37,908 nt of DNA, taken from positions 1-37,908 of IMG/VR virus record IMGVR_UViG_3300031773_000009. The stretch is one strand, 5' to 3'. Of the stretch, positions 1 through 9,800 are shown piece after piece (position 1 is the first letter of the stretch; the number at the start of each line of letters is the position of its first letter). Below the pieces are notes generated by a model. It saw nothing but the letters and a program-made list of their open reading frames with translations. It searched no databases and had not been told where the DNA came from. The position numbers and the translations under genes were made by a program. The DNA is from a virus.

Positions 1-1
1 A

Positions 2-406
2 CTACGAGCAACTTCAGCAGTTGTTGGTTCTGGAAACACAGGAACATTTTCTGTAGATGAAAAAATTTCACAAGCAAGTACAGGTGCAATTGGTAAAGTT
101 GTAGAATGGGATCCATCAAATAAAATATTATATTATATTCAAACAAGACACAATGATGAGGGAGTAGATAGCAACGGTAATCAAACAGCGTTTAGTGGCA
201 CAAATATTATTACAGGTGCAGATACATCAGCGACTTTAACACCTGCAACAACAACAGGTACAGTTAATAACCAAGTATTTGTAAGTGGATATTCTAGTTC
301 AGAAATTGACCACGGTTCTGGTGAAATAGTCTATGTAGAAAATAGAGCACCAATCACTAGAGCTGCTGACCAAACCGAGAATATCAAACTGATTATAGAA
401 TTTTAG
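2..406 (+). CDS. Baseplate wedge protein, gp8-like (C-terminal part only)
   Basis: An open frame enters from the left edge and ends with TAG at 404-406, leaving the last 134 residues. It is rich in Thr, Gly, Ser and Val, as expected for a beta-rich virion protein. The end reads ENRAPITRAADQTENIKLII, the kind of C-terminus I associate with T4-like gp8 baseplate wedge proteins of marine phages. An internal stretch (FSVDEKISQASTGAIGKVV) resembles the GE-x-I-x-G-x-x-S-G-A module repeated in the next gene. Position supports the call: in T4, gene 8 precedes the other baseplate/fibre genes, with 13 to 16 further downstream, as here. The N-terminus is missing, so the family assignment rests on a short tail and on gene order. 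Confidence 0.6.
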   Translation, partial: LRATSAVVGSGNTGTFSVDEKISQASTGAIGKVVEWDPSNKILYYIQTRHNDEGVDSNGNQTAFSGTNIITGADTSATLTPATTTGTVNNQVFVSGYSSSEIDHGSGEIVYVENRAPITRAADQTENIKLIIEF

Positions 407-415
407 GAGAGATAA

Positions 416-3400
416 ATGCCAAGTCCAACAGATTTTAATTTATCGCCCTATTATGATGACTTTAACGAAAGTAAAAAGTTTCATAGAGTTCTTTTTAGAC
501 CAGCATTTGCTGTACAGGCGAGAGAATTAACACAATCACAAACCCAAATACAAAATCAAGTAGAGAGGGTATCAGACCATCTATTTGAAAAAGGTGCTAT
601 GGTTATACCTGGTGAAATTGGGTATGACTTAAATTACCATTCAGTAAAACTTTCCGCAAAATCAAACTCAACATTAGCAGATTATAATGGAGTAGAATTA
701 ACAGGTGCAACTTCAGGCGTTATTGCAAAAGTTGTAGGTGTAGCTGTTGCAGATGGTACAGACGCAGATACATTATTTGTAAAATATATAAAAACTGGAA
801 CAGATAATACTGCTACACAATTCGCAGTTTCAGAAACTTTAGATTGTACAATTAATGAATTAGCTGCTACGGCAACTGTTGCTTCAGTTCATACAGGTTG
901 CGCTGCTGAAGTTCAAAAAGGTGTTTATTACATTAATGGATATCACGTTGAAGTTTCACAACAAACAGTAATACTTGACAAATATACAAACAAACCTTCA
1001 TATAGAATTGGTTTATTAGTTACAGAATCATTTACAACACCAAATGAAGACGCAAGTTTAAATGATAATGCTCAAGGAACATCAAATCAAAATGCTCCAG
1101 GTGCTCATAGATTTAAAATTCTTTTAACATTAACTAAATTATCTTTAGCTTCAACAGCAGACGCAAACTTTGTAGAGTTGTTGAGATTAAAAAATGGTAT
1201 AATTCAAAATCAAGTTAGAACAACAGAATACGCTGTAATAGAAGATACTTTTGCTCGTAGAACGTTTGATGAATCTGGTGATTATGCATTAAGAGATTTT
1301 GATTTAGATTTAAGAGAACATTTACTATCAGGAAATAATAGAGGTATTTACTCTTCAGGTGATGGTGGGGACGCAAATAAAATTGCCGCTGGTATGGGAC
1401 CAGGTAAAGCATATGTACGAGGTTATGAAATAGAAACTATTGGTACATCTTTTATTGATATTGAAAAGACAAGAGAATTTGATACAGAAAATAATTTTAA
1501 AACAAGATTTAATTTAGGTAATTACTTTAATGTAACTAACGTTTATGGTTCGCCAGATGTTGGTTTCGTTTCAGGTGATTCAGAATCATTTAAAAATTTA
1601 ACCTTATATGATACAGCGACTGCTGTTAGAGGTACTCCTAATGTTGGTGCTGAATCAAGTATTAATTCAATAGGAAGAGCAAAATCAAGAGGGATGGAAT
1701 ATTCTTCTGGTACTGCTACAAATAATATATTTTCAAGAAATACTATAACTAGTGCTGTTTATAAACATTATCTATTTGATATAGAAATGTTTGCTCATTT
1801 AAATATTTTAGAAGCAACATCATTTACAACTGGAGAAACAATAACAGGTGGTACTTCAGGTGCTACTGGTGTACTTCAAGCAATTTCTACAGCAGAAACA
1901 GTTACTATTAATAATATAACTCTAGCAAATCCTGGTGAAGTTCAAATTGCTAGTACACATAATTTACAAGATGGACAACAAATTACTATTGCAGGTGTAA
2001 CTGGTTTAGCAATTGATTCAGTTGTAACTGCTGGTGGAACATTTACAGTTAGAGATAAAGATAGTGCAAATTGGAAATTATATCAAGCAGATGGAACAAC
2101 TCCTGCTAATGTAACCACTCCAGGTGCAGGTGGTACGGCAACTCACGGAGTTGTAGTACTTTCAAATGTACAAGGTGATTTCGTTGCAGGTGAAACAATC
2201 ACAGGTGGAACATCAAGTAATACAGGAACTATACAAGCAGATACAATAGGAAGAAAAGGAGTAAGAAATTTTGGTCCAAGTGATGTTAAACAAATTGGAA
2301 TGGCAGGTTCTCCAACCTATACTTCAGATATATCAACAACAGATATTTCATTAACTGGAACAGTATCTAATACTAGTGGTGCATATTCATTTACAGGATT
2401 TGGTACAAGATTTACAGATGAATTAAAAATTGGTGATAAAATTACAATTACAACAGATACTAATTTACAAGAAACAAAAGTTGTAAAATATATTGTTAGT
2501 GATACACTTCTTTATACAATAGACGCTTCTGGTGCAAACGTAACTAAATCATCTATTACTAGAGGACGTGGTGTAATAAATGACGCAAACAAAAATATTT
2601 CTATATTTGAAATGCCAAATGAAACTGTTAAGACTTTAAAAACGCAAGTTAATTCAGGAATTACAGATACAAACTTTTCTATACGAAGAGGATTTACAGG
2701 AACTTTAGGATCAAATGGTGATATAACAATTACAGCAGGAACAAATGAAACAATTAGTGGATTACTAGAAAAAGATTTTACTGTTTCTATTATGGCTATG
2801 GGCGCAGGTGTAGGAGGAGAAGTTGGTGCCGTATTAAGTTTAAGTGGTACTAACCATTTAGCAGGAACAATATTTTCATTAGGTGGTTCTCCAACTGGTA
2901 AAACTTTAACATTAAATTTTGGTACTGATTATGCAGGACATAAAGTAAAAATTTTAGCAACAATTAATAGAGCAGTTGCAGGTTCTAAATCTAAAACTTT
3001 AAATTCTTCGCAAACAGTACAAATTGCTACACAAGCAACTATTGAATCTGGTGTATGTGGATTAGGTAGAGCAGATGTTTATACCGTAGACTCTATTAAA
3101 ATGGCTGCTGACTTTAGTACAAATGCAGTTGCAGGCGATACAGATATTACAAATAGATTTAATGTAGATTCAGGACAAAGAGATAACTTCTATGATATTG
3201 GAAGAATTAAATTAAAAAATGGTGCATTAACACCTACAGGAAGATTATTAGTTACATTTAGTTATTTCTCACACGGTTCAGGAGATTACTTTGATGTAGA
3301 CTCTTATTCAGGTGTTGTAGATTACGCAGATATACCAAGTTATTCTTCTGATACAACAGGAAAGAAATTTGAATTAAGAGATTGTTTAGATTTTAGACCA

Positions 3401-6400
3401 AGAGTAGATGACGCTTCAACAATAGATAGTGGTAATGCTGACCGTTATTATAGTGGTACAGGTGCTTCTATAGTTGATGTAGTTAAATTTGGAACAGATA
3501 TTACTTCTGATTTTGAATACTACTTACCAAGAATAGATAAAGTTTATTTAGATAAAGAAGGAAATTTTAAAGTTGCTAATGGCGCAAGTGCTTTAATACC
3601 GCAAGTTCCAAAATCTTTAGATGGTGCAATGCTATTATATACTTTAGAAATGCCATCTTATGTTTTAGATTTAGACGATATTAAAATTACAAAAACTGAT
3701 AACAAAAGATATACAATGAGAGATATTGGTAATTTAGAAAATAGAATTGAGAGTATGGAATATTATACTCAATTATCATTGTTAGAAACACAAGCACAAA
3801 ATTTACAAATACAAGACGCAAATGGTTTTGATAGATTTAAAAACGGAATTATAGTAGACAACTTTAGTGGTCATAATATAGGTGATGTAGGAAATGTAGA
3901 TTACAAATCATCTATTGATATGGCGCAAGGTCAATTAAGACCTATGTTTAATGAGGACGCAGTTAAATTAATAGAGTCAGATGATGATGGTACTGTTATT
4001 CAAGCGTCTGATAGAACAGATGGTAGTTATCAAAAAACTGGTGATTGTTTAACATTACCTTATACTGAAACTGCTTTAATAACACAACCTTTCGCAAGTA
4101 AAACTGTCAATGTAAATCCATTTGATGTATTTACTTGGGCAGGTACAATAGAATTAACTCCACCTTCAGACGAGTGGAAAGAAACTGAACGAAGACCAGA
4201 GTTAGTTATCAATAACGTGGGAGGTTTTGATACTTTAGTTTCTGGAATTCCAAATAATGATTTAGAAGGTGTTGAAATAGGAACAATATGGAATGATTGG
4301 CAAGATTTTTGGTCAGGTTCAACTAGAGATGTTTCAAGTAGACAAGTTGGTGGTGGAAGAAGTGGAAGAAGAGTATTTGCTGTTGATGAAATAGAAACTG
4401 CTCAAACAGTAAGACAAACAAGAACAGGATTAAGACAAAGATTAGTTCCTCAAGTAGTAAGAAATTCAATAGGTGACAGAATTGTTAATGTTGCTTTTGT
4501 TCCATTTGTTAGAAGTAGAACAATATCTTTTGTTGGAACAAGAATGAAACCAAATACAAGAGTTTATCCTTACTTTGATAATATTGGAGTAGCAACTTAT
4601 TGTACACCAAATGGTGGTTCATTAGGAGGCAATGTTGTAACAGACGCCAACGGTGCGTGTTCAGGTACTTTTGCAATTCCTGATCCAACTAATAATGCAA
4701 ATCCAAGATGGCGTACAGGTCAAAGAGTATTCAGATTAACAAGTTCACCTACAAATGATACAAGTTCAGATGTAGAAACTTCAGCAGAAGCAGATTATGT
4801 CGCAAGAGGAATTTTAGAAACTGTACAGAATACAGTTCTCTCAACAAGAGAACCTAGACTTGTTAGACAAGCTACAACTGAAAACAGAAGTATTACAAGA
4901 GCTTCAACAAGACGAAGTGAAAGAACGGTTGGTTGGGTTGACCCATTAGCACAAACATTTATGATTGATGATGTTGGTGGTGTATTCTTAACTTCTGTTG
5001 ATTTATTTTTTAGTACTAAAGATAATAATATTCCAATTACAGTTCAAATAAGAGAAGTTGTAAATGGATATCCAGGATCAGTAATTGTACCATTTAGTGA
5101 AGTAAGTTTAAATCCAAGTTCAGTAAATATAAGTACTGATGGAACAACATCAACTAAATTTAATTTTTCAGGTCCTGTGTACTTACAAGAAAATGTTGAG
5201 TATTGTTTTGTTGTACTTGCAAACTCAAATGAGTATAATGCTTATGTTGGAAGATTAGGCGAAACAGTAATAGGTTCTGATAGAACAATATCACAACAAC
5301 CATATGCTGGTGTTATGTTTAAATCTCAAAACGGTTCAACTTGGACTGCTGAACAAAACGAAGATATTAAATTTACATTAAATAGAGCAGAATTTTCAAA
5401 TGCAATTGGTAGAGTTACCCTTTGCAATGAATCATTACCAGCAAGAAAACTTAAAAACAATCCTATTAGAACAACGCAAGGTTCAGATGTAGTTAGAGTT
5501 TATCATCCAAATCACGGAATGCATAGTACATCAAACAATGTAACTATATCAGGAGTTCCTTCAGGAACATACAACGGATTGGCACATAGTTCTATTAACG
5601 GAACATATACGACAATATCAAACATAACTTTAGATAGTTATGATATACAAATACCAGGTTCTACAAACGCAAATACTTCAGGAGATATTGGAAGTAATGC
5701 TGTTTATGCAACACAAAATAGATTGTATGATGTTATGAATTTAAATTTATCAACAATGAGTGTACCAGGTACAGCTATATCTTATAAATTAAGACCTACT
5801 ACTGGTCAATCAATACACGGTTCAGAATCAGAATTTAGTACAGTATCAGTTGCAAACTCTGGTTCAGTAATTGCAAATGATAATATCTATTGTACTTCAC
5901 CTAAAATGGTTGCAAGTCAAATAAATGAAACAAATGAAATGAACGGTTTAAAATCATTGTATGTAAATGTAGAAATGTCAACTACAAATACTAAACTATC
6001 ACCACTTATAGATTTACAAAGATGTAGTGCATACACAATACAAAACAGATTAAATAGTCCAACAACTGGTAATACACCAGACTTTGTTGCTGATACTGCT
6101 CCAACTGGAAGTTCATCAGCAGCTGTGTACTTAACTAGACCAATAGTTTTAGAAAATAATTCTACTTCTCTTGATATAAGACTATCAGCAAATGTTCGTT
6201 CAAGTTCACAAATTAGACTTTTCTATAGAACATCTGGAGGTGCAGAAACTAGAAAAATTGAAGATATAAATTGGTTGCCATTTAATTTAGATGGTAGCGA
6301 AGATATTACAATAGCTCCTGCAGAAGACGATTTAACATTTAGAGAATACAAATATTCAGCAAGTGGATTAAATGATTTCACTTCATTTCAAATTAAAATT

Positions 6401-6472
6401 GTAATGAAAGGAACGATATCATCTTATCCGCCAATCTGTAAAGATATGAGAGGTATTGCATTGGCAATATAA
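416..6472 (+). CDS. Giant DUF4815-type virion structural protein (baseplate/fibre), 2018 aa
   Basis: The first 80 residues (NLSPYYDDF, then RVLFRPAFAVQARELTQSQT) are the signature of the DUF4815 family, large structural proteins of T4-like marine phages encoded beside baseplate genes. The rest is Thr/Ser/Gly/Asn-rich beta-type sequence without membrane segments. Two copies of a GETITGGTS-type module lie near residues 472-488 and 590-605. An Arg/Gln-rich stretch near 1320-1400 may be helical. The start at 416 follows a good Shine-Dalgarno (GGAGAG) 10 bases after the preceding stop. It probably fills the place of T4 gp9/gp10/gp11 as a baseplate-to-fibre connector; that role is inferred from family and position. 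It is the largest gene in the window. Confidence 0.8.
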   Translation: MPSPTDFNLSPYYDDFNESKKFHRVLFRPAFAVQARELTQSQTQIQNQVERVSDHLFEKGAMVIPGEIGYDLNYHSVKLSAKSNSTLADYNGVELTGATSGVIAKVVGVAVADGTDADTLFVKYIKTGTDNTATQFAVSETLDCTINELAATATVASVHTGCAAEVQKGVYYINGYHVEVSQQTVILDKYTNKPSYRIGLLVTESFTTPNEDASLNDNAQGTSNQNAPGAHRFKILLTLTKLSLASTADANFVELLRLKNGIIQNQVRTTEYAVIEDTFARRTFDESGDYALRDFDLDLREHLLSGNNRGIYSSGDGGDANKIAAGMGPGKAYVRGYEIETIGTSFIDIEKTREFDTENNFKTRFNLGNYFNVTNVYGSPDVGFVSGDSESFKNLTLYDTATAVRGTPNVGAESSINSIGRAKSRGMEYSSGTATNNIFSRNTITSAVYKHYLFDIEMFAHLNILEATSFTTGETITGGTSGATGVLQAISTAETVTINNITLANPGEVQIASTHNLQDGQQITIAGVTGLAIDSVVTAGGTFTVRDKDSANWKLYQADGTTPANVTTPGAGGTATHGVVVLSNVQGDFVAGETITGGTSSNTGTIQADTIGRKGVRNFGPSDVKQIGMAGSPTYTSDISTTDISLTGTVSNTSGAYSFTGFGTRFTDELKIGDKITITTDTNLQETKVVKYIVSDTLLYTIDASGANVTKSSITRGRGVINDANKNISIFEMPNETVKTLKTQVNSGITDTNFSIRRGFTGTLGSNGDITITAGTNETISGLLEKDFTVSIMAMGAGVGGEVGAVLSLSGTNHLAGTIFSLGGSPTGKTLTLNFGTDYAGHKVKILATINRAVAGSKSKTLNSSQTVQIATQATIESGVCGLGRADVYTVDSIKMAADFSTNAVAGDTDITNRFNVDSGQRDNFYDIGRIKLKNGALTPTGRLLVTFSYFSHGSGDYFDVDSYSGVVDYADIPSYSSDTTGKKFELRDCLDFRPRVDDASTIDSGNADRYYSGTGASIVDVVKFGTDITSDFEYYLPRIDKVYLDKEGNFKVANGASALIPQVPKSLDGAMLLYTLEMPSYVLDLDDIKITKTDNKRYTMRDIGNLENRIESMEYYTQLSLLETQAQNLQIQDANGFDRFKNGIIVDNFSGHNIGDVGNVDYKSSIDMAQGQLRPMFNEDAVKLIESDDDGTVIQASDRTDGSYQKTGDCLTLPYTETALITQPFASKTVNVNPFDVFTWAGTIELTPPSDEWKETERRPELVINNVGGFDTLVSGIPNNDLEGVEIGTIWNDWQDFWSGSTRDVSSRQVGGGRSGRRVFAVDEIETAQTVRQTRTGLRQRLVPQVVRNSIGDRIVNVAFVPFVRSRTISFVGTRMKPNTRVYPYFDNIGVATYCTPNGGSLGGNVVTDANGACSGTFAIPDPTNNANPRWRTGQRVFRLTSSPTNDTSSDVETSAEADYVARGILETVQNTVLSTREPRLVRQATTENRSITRASTRRSERTVGWVDPLAQTFMIDDVGGVFLTSVDLFFSTKDNNIPITVQIREVVNGYPGSVIVPFSEVSLNPSSVNISTDGTTSTKFNFSGPVYLQENVEYCFVVLANSNEYNAYVGRLGETVIGSDRTISQQPYAGVMFKSQNGSTWTAEQNEDIKFTLNRAEFSNAIGRVTLCNESLPARKLKNNPIRTTQGSDVVRVYHPNHGMHSTSNNVTISGVPSGTYNGLAHSSINGTYTTISNITLDSYDIQIPGSTNANTSGDIGSNAVYATQNRLYDVMNLNLSTMSVPGTAISYKLRPTTGQSIHGSESEFSTVSVANSGSVIANDNIYCTSPKMVASQINETNEMNGLKSLYVNVEMSTTNTKLSPLIDLQRCSAYTIQNRLNSPTTGNTPDFVADTAPTGSSSAAVYLTRPIVLENNSTSLDIRLSANVRSSSQIRLFYRTSGGAETRKIEDINWLPFNLDGSEDITIAPAEDDLTFREYKYSASGLNDFTSFQIKIVMKGTISSYPPICKDMRGIALAI

Positions 6473-6476
6473 GAAA

Positions 6477-6698
6477 ATGGCAAACGGAATATTGAAAGTT
6501 GAAGGACATACAGATTTAGTTAGAGATATAGAAACAAATGCTATAGTTAGAACAAGTAATGAATATGCTGTCTATATGAGAAGAACAAAACAAAGAGAAG
6601 AGAACGCAGACAAATTGAGAGGTGTGTGTTCCGAGATAAATAATTTGAAAAAAGAATTAAGAGAAATAAAAGATTTAATTAAGAAGGTTGTAAAATAA
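6477..6698 (+). CDS. Small conserved phage protein with C-terminal coiled coil, 73 aa
   Basis: The start is placed at 6477 (MANGILKVEGHTDLVRD), not at the earlier in-frame ATG at 6456, because the earlier start would overlap the upstream gene by 17 bases and adds an atypical MHWQYKK leader. The MANGILKVEGHTDLVRD opening is one I recognise from small hypothetical proteins beside baseplate genes in T4-like marine phages. The second half (residues about 40-73) is charged and heptad-like, with Leu/Ile spacing suited to a coiled coil (INNLKKELREIKDLIKKV). A virion assembly or connector role is plausible from its place between two structural genes, but no function is known to me. Confidence 0.75.
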   Translation: MANGILKVEGHTDLVRDIETNAIVRTSNEYAVYMRRTKQREENADKLRGVCSEINNLKKELREIKDLIKKVVK

Positions 6699-6699
6699 A

Positions 6700-7611
6700 A
6701 TGGCTATAAGACAAATATTACCAAATCAAACGCTAGAAGATTTAAGACTTCAGTTTAATGCTTTAGCGTCTAGTGATTTTGGAGATATAGGAACATTAGA
6801 CTCTTCACTATCAGCAACAACTGTTATAGGTGCTGTAAATGAATTGTCTGCTCAAGTAGGTGCCGCTGAGGGTTGGAAGATGGAAGATTCTTCTTCAACT
6901 ATACAGCAAATTGGTGCAGGTCAAACAGCTAGATTTTTCGGTTCATCAAATCAAATAAATGCTATTGTATCTGTTCCAGATACGTTAACACTTTCACTAA
7001 CAGATAGTGTAACTCTTGTAACTTCTTTAACAGCTCCAACTGTTAATGCAGGTACATTATCTATATCAAGTGGTTATATTACAGACTCAAGTGGTACTAT
7101 AAGCTTTGATAACGAAAATATAACAACAAATAATGAAGTGTCTGGTGGTACAGGTACTTTTGGAACAGTTGCAGGTACAGGATCAAATCATACATTAGGA
7201 ACAATTCAAATTTCTGGTAATAATATTTCATCTACAGATTCAACAGAAATTAATATTGCAGACGGATTACAAGTTAGTGGACCTTTAAAAGCCGGTTCAA
7301 CTACAATTAATCCTGCAGGTTCTAACAACATAGAATCATCAACAGGATTTACAGTATTCGGATCAAAACCATATATTAAATCAAATCAAATATTATTTTC
7401 TGGAATAACTACAGGTAATAGTATTAACACAACGTTTGAAATAACTGACCCAACATCAAATAGAACAATGACTTTTCCAGACGCAACAGGAACAGTAGTA
7501 TTAACAGATTCGGGAGTTGCAACTGGAAGTATTTTTACTGCTTCAGTATCTTTAGTAATATACAATTCAGCAGGGGTAGCGCAAAAGACGATTGTTGGTA
7601 GTGCTACATAG
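6700..7611 (+). CDS. Tail fibre-like virion protein, 303 aa
   Basis: The protein opens with MAIRQILPNQTLEDLRLQFN, followed by a short helical segment and then a long Ser/Thr/Gly/Asn-rich region of repeated short beta strands typical of trimeric phage fibres. A motif of the type SNRTMTFPDATGTVVLTDSG (about residues 252-272) is a very common fibre element, also present in variant form in the proteins at 21440 and 23376 (TLPDGDG, LPNASGTLGT). It starts 1 base after the preceding stop and is followed closely by another gene with the same MAIR- opening. It likely forms part of a fibre or its base; receptor specificity cannot be judged. Confidence 0.65.
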   Translation: MAIRQILPNQTLEDLRLQFNALASSDFGDIGTLDSSLSATTVIGAVNELSAQVGAAEGWKMEDSSSTIQQIGAGQTARFFGSSNQINAIVSVPDTLTLSLTDSVTLVTSLTAPTVNAGTLSISSGYITDSSGTISFDNENITTNNEVSGGTGTFGTVAGTGSNHTLGTIQISGNNISSTDSTEINIADGLQVSGPLKAGSTTINPAGSNNIESSTGFTVFGSKPYIKSNQILFSGITTGNSINTTFEITDPTSNRTMTFPDATGTVVLTDSGVATGSIFTASVSLVIYNSAGVAQKTIVGSAT

Positions 7612-7622
7612 GAGATTAAATT

Positions 7623-8552
7623 ATGGCTATACGAGCTCCTTTATATTATAGCGCAGGCAATTTGAAAGAAATGACTTCTACGGAAGTTGATGAAATAATT
7701 TCACAAACAATCTATCAATATTCATTAGCGCCTTCAGTTGCATTATCAGTAATAAGTTCTGGTGGTAATGTAGGATCAATAACAGATACAAGACAACAAG
7801 CGGGTACTCATTCAACAGACGCTTCATCTTTTCCTAGTGAGGCAACAACAGCAGAACCTACAACTGTAACTGTTACCTACGATAAAATACAATCAACAGC
7901 ATCCTCTGGTTCAGCACCAACTGATTCAGGAAAAACTTGGCCTTGTTATAGAACAGCAACTAATAATATTCAAGCAATGTCATTACAAGATGTTAAAGAT
8001 ACTTTTCTTCATCCTGCAATAGATAAATTAGTGGCGGCGACTTTAACAACTGAACAAGGTGGAACATATCATATTAATACAGCAACTAGTGTTGCAGGTT
8101 CTACTTTAGTTAACGCAACACCAGTTTTTGTAAATACTCAAGCAGATACAGGCGCTTATTCATCAGGAACAATTGGTGACCACGCATTAGATAATCCTAC
8201 AACAATTCAAAATTATTATTTACATAAAATAGATGGTAATAATCAATCTACAAAAGCACCACTTTATGTTACCGCTGGAAATGATTTAAGAGAGTATGTA
8301 ACAGCAGATTGGAATACTTTAATAGGTAATGCTCTTAAATATACAGCAGCTGCTTCAGTAGATGGATTTAAAATAACTTACAGTCATACTACAGGAACAA
8401 ATAGAGGTTCTGGTATGGCAGATACAATATTAAATGGTTCTGGAAATTATCAAACAAGATTTGTTAATGCTAATGACTATAGAGCACAAGAATTTCCAAA
8501 CGGTTCAGCGACAACATCAAATACTTGGTATTTGAAAATAAGTAAGAGTTAA
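7623..8552 (+). CDS. Virion structural protein, fibre-associated, 309 aa
   Basis: It begins MAIRAPLYYSAGNLKEMTS after a GGAG-type ribosome site (GGAGATTAAATT). A second copy of the opening motif appears in the C-terminal half (KAPLYVTAGNDLREYVTADW, near residues 210-230), so the protein contains an internal duplication: each half starts with APLYxxAGNxLxE and then a short helix. Composition is otherwise Thr/Ser/Ala-rich and beta-like. No enzymatic motif is visible. Lying between a fibre protein and the enzyme cassette, it is the last structural gene before the accessory block. A baseplate or fibre accessory role is inferred from context. Confidence 0.6.
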   Translation: MAIRAPLYYSAGNLKEMTSTEVDEIISQTIYQYSLAPSVALSVISSGGNVGSITDTRQQAGTHSTDASSFPSEATTAEPTTVTVTYDKIQSTASSGSAPTDSGKTWPCYRTATNNIQAMSLQDVKDTFLHPAIDKLVAATLTTEQGGTYHINTATSVAGSTLVNATPVFVNTQADTGAYSSGTIGDHALDNPTTIQNYYLHKIDGNNQSTKAPLYVTAGNDLREYVTADWNTLIGNALKYTAAASVDGFKITYSHTTGTNRGSGMADTILNGSGNYQTRFVNANDYRAQEFPNGSATTSNTWYLKISKS

Positions 8553-8568
8553 ACAATGAGAATTTATT

Positions 8569-9315
8569 ATGAAAATATTATTAACTGGTTCTGATGGATT
8601 TATAGGAAAAAATCTAAAGGCATATTTAGAAGTAAGAAATCATACTATTATTGAGATAGACCGTAATAGTGGTAATGATTTACTAACCTGTGATTTAAAA
8701 TATGATGTAGATTGGGTAATACATTTAGCAGGACTATCTGGTGTTAGAGATAGTTTAAAAAATCCTACCGAGTATTGGACACAAAACGTTATCGCAAGTC
8801 AAAGAGTATTTGACCATTTCAAAGACACAAAAATTTTATACGCAAGTTCAAGTACTGCATACGAACCTTGGAGAAATCCATATGCAATGAGTAAGTATTC
8901 TATGGAACAAATTGCACCTAAAAAATCTGTTGGTATGAGATTTACTACAGTCTACGGACCAGGTGCTAGAGAAGGTATGTTGATACCTAGAATATTAAGA
9001 AATGATGTACCATATGTTAATACAAATCATTGGAGAGATTTTATTCACGTAGATGATATATCTTCAGCAATAAACACTTTAATATCTTCAACTGAAACTG
9101 TAATACCATTTGGAGATGTTATAGATATTGGTACTGGAGAAATACATAAACTAACAGACATACTACAATACTTTAAGATTGATAGTGAAGAAAGATTAGC
9201 AAATGAATTGGAAAGAATATTGAATAAAGCAGATGTATCATTTTTAAATTCTTTAGGTTGGAAACCTGAAGTAAATTTAAGAACATATATTACAAAAAAT
9301 AGGATAACAAATTAA
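8569..9315 (+). CDS. NAD-dependent sugar epimerase/dehydratase (extended SDR), 248 aa
   Basis: The N-terminus MKILLTGSDGFIGKNL carries the TGxxGxxG dinucleotide-binding motif (residues 6-13). VIHLAG is at 50-55, a Ser-rich catalytic strand SSSTAYE at 93-99, and the catalytic pair Tyr105-x3-Lys109 in YAMSK. Further family marks are RFTTVYGPG (124-132) and WRDFIHVDD (155-163). This is the extended short-chain dehydrogenase architecture of UDP/dTDP-sugar epimerases and dehydratases. At 248 residues it is shorter than the usual 310-340, mostly in the C-terminal substrate domain, so the sugar substrate cannot be named. It opens the 12-kb accessory cassette and would supply an NDP-sugar to the two glycosyltransferases. 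The next gene overlaps by one base (TAATG). Confidence 0.88.
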   Translation: MKILLTGSDGFIGKNLKAYLEVRNHTIIEIDRNSGNDLLTCDLKYDVDWVIHLAGLSGVRDSLKNPTEYWTQNVIASQRVFDHFKDTKILYASSSTAYEPWRNPYAMSKYSMEQIAPKKSVGMRFTTVYGPGAREGMLIPRILRNDVPYVNTNHWRDFIHVDDISSAINTLISSTETVIPFGDVIDIGTGEIHKLTDILQYFKIDSEERLANELERILNKADVSFLNSLGWKPEVNLRTYITKNRITN

Positions 9316-9800
9316 TGGCGATTTTTAGTGGAAAAATAACTGAAGCAACTTATACAAATGAAAAAAAAGATACAATTGAAATTTTATATAAAGAAGAGAA
9401 TAAAATAATTCCATATTATATAGAAGTTAATCATCAGCATCCAGATTTTCAAGATTTAATAAAAGAGTATTCTTTAGATAAAATACAAAATACTACATCT
9501 AATAAAATTAAAATATATAATGACAATCTTAAAGAAGCTAATAAAATAGATTTGAAAAAATTAACAGATGAATTAGAATATAAAGCAAATAACTTTACTA
9601 ATTGGTATGACTTTATGTTTCATTTTGATGAAAAAAATGCTACTCATATGAATTTTTTATTTGAATTAAAATTAAAAATGTTTGATGAAAAAAAGGTGAA
9701 AGTAATGTCCGAAGATAAGAAAAATCTTATTAGAGATTCTTTAAATCCTTTGGAGATTATAAAAATTGTTAATAAAAAAAATAAGATTAAAAATGATTAA
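9315..9800 (+). CDS. Unknown protein in accessory cassette, 161 aa
   Basis: I do not recognise this family. It starts in a TAATG overlap with the epimerase. The first 35 residues look like beta strands (MAIFSGKITEATYTNE), followed by a hydrophilic, Lys/Asn-rich mainly helical region; residues about 85-125 contain an aromatic patch (NNFTNWYDFMFHFDE). There is no signal peptide or membrane segment. Composition is extremely AT-rich (many Lys, Asn and Ile codons AAA/AAT/ATA). It overlaps the following glycosyltransferase by 8 bases, so it is translated with the cassette. It may be a phage structural remnant or a cassette-specific factor. Confidence 0.55.
   Translation: MAIFSGKITEATYTNEKKDTIEILYKEENKIIPYYIEVNHQHPDFQDLIKEYSLDKIQNTTSNKIKIYNDNLKEANKIDLKKLTDELEYKANNFTNWYDFMFHFDEKNATHMNFLFELKLKMFDEKKVKVMSEDKKNLIRDSLNPLEIIKIVNKKNKIKND

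Noticed and set aside
6456-6476. Upstream ATG of the small coiled-coil gene
   Set aside because: It overlaps the DUF4815 gene and adds an atypical leader; the ATG at 6477 gives the conserved MANGILKVEG start.
9766-9792. TTG start 27 bases before the first glycosyltransferase ATG
   Set aside because: The added residues are not shared with the paralogue at 13012, which begins at the equivalent of ATG 9793.
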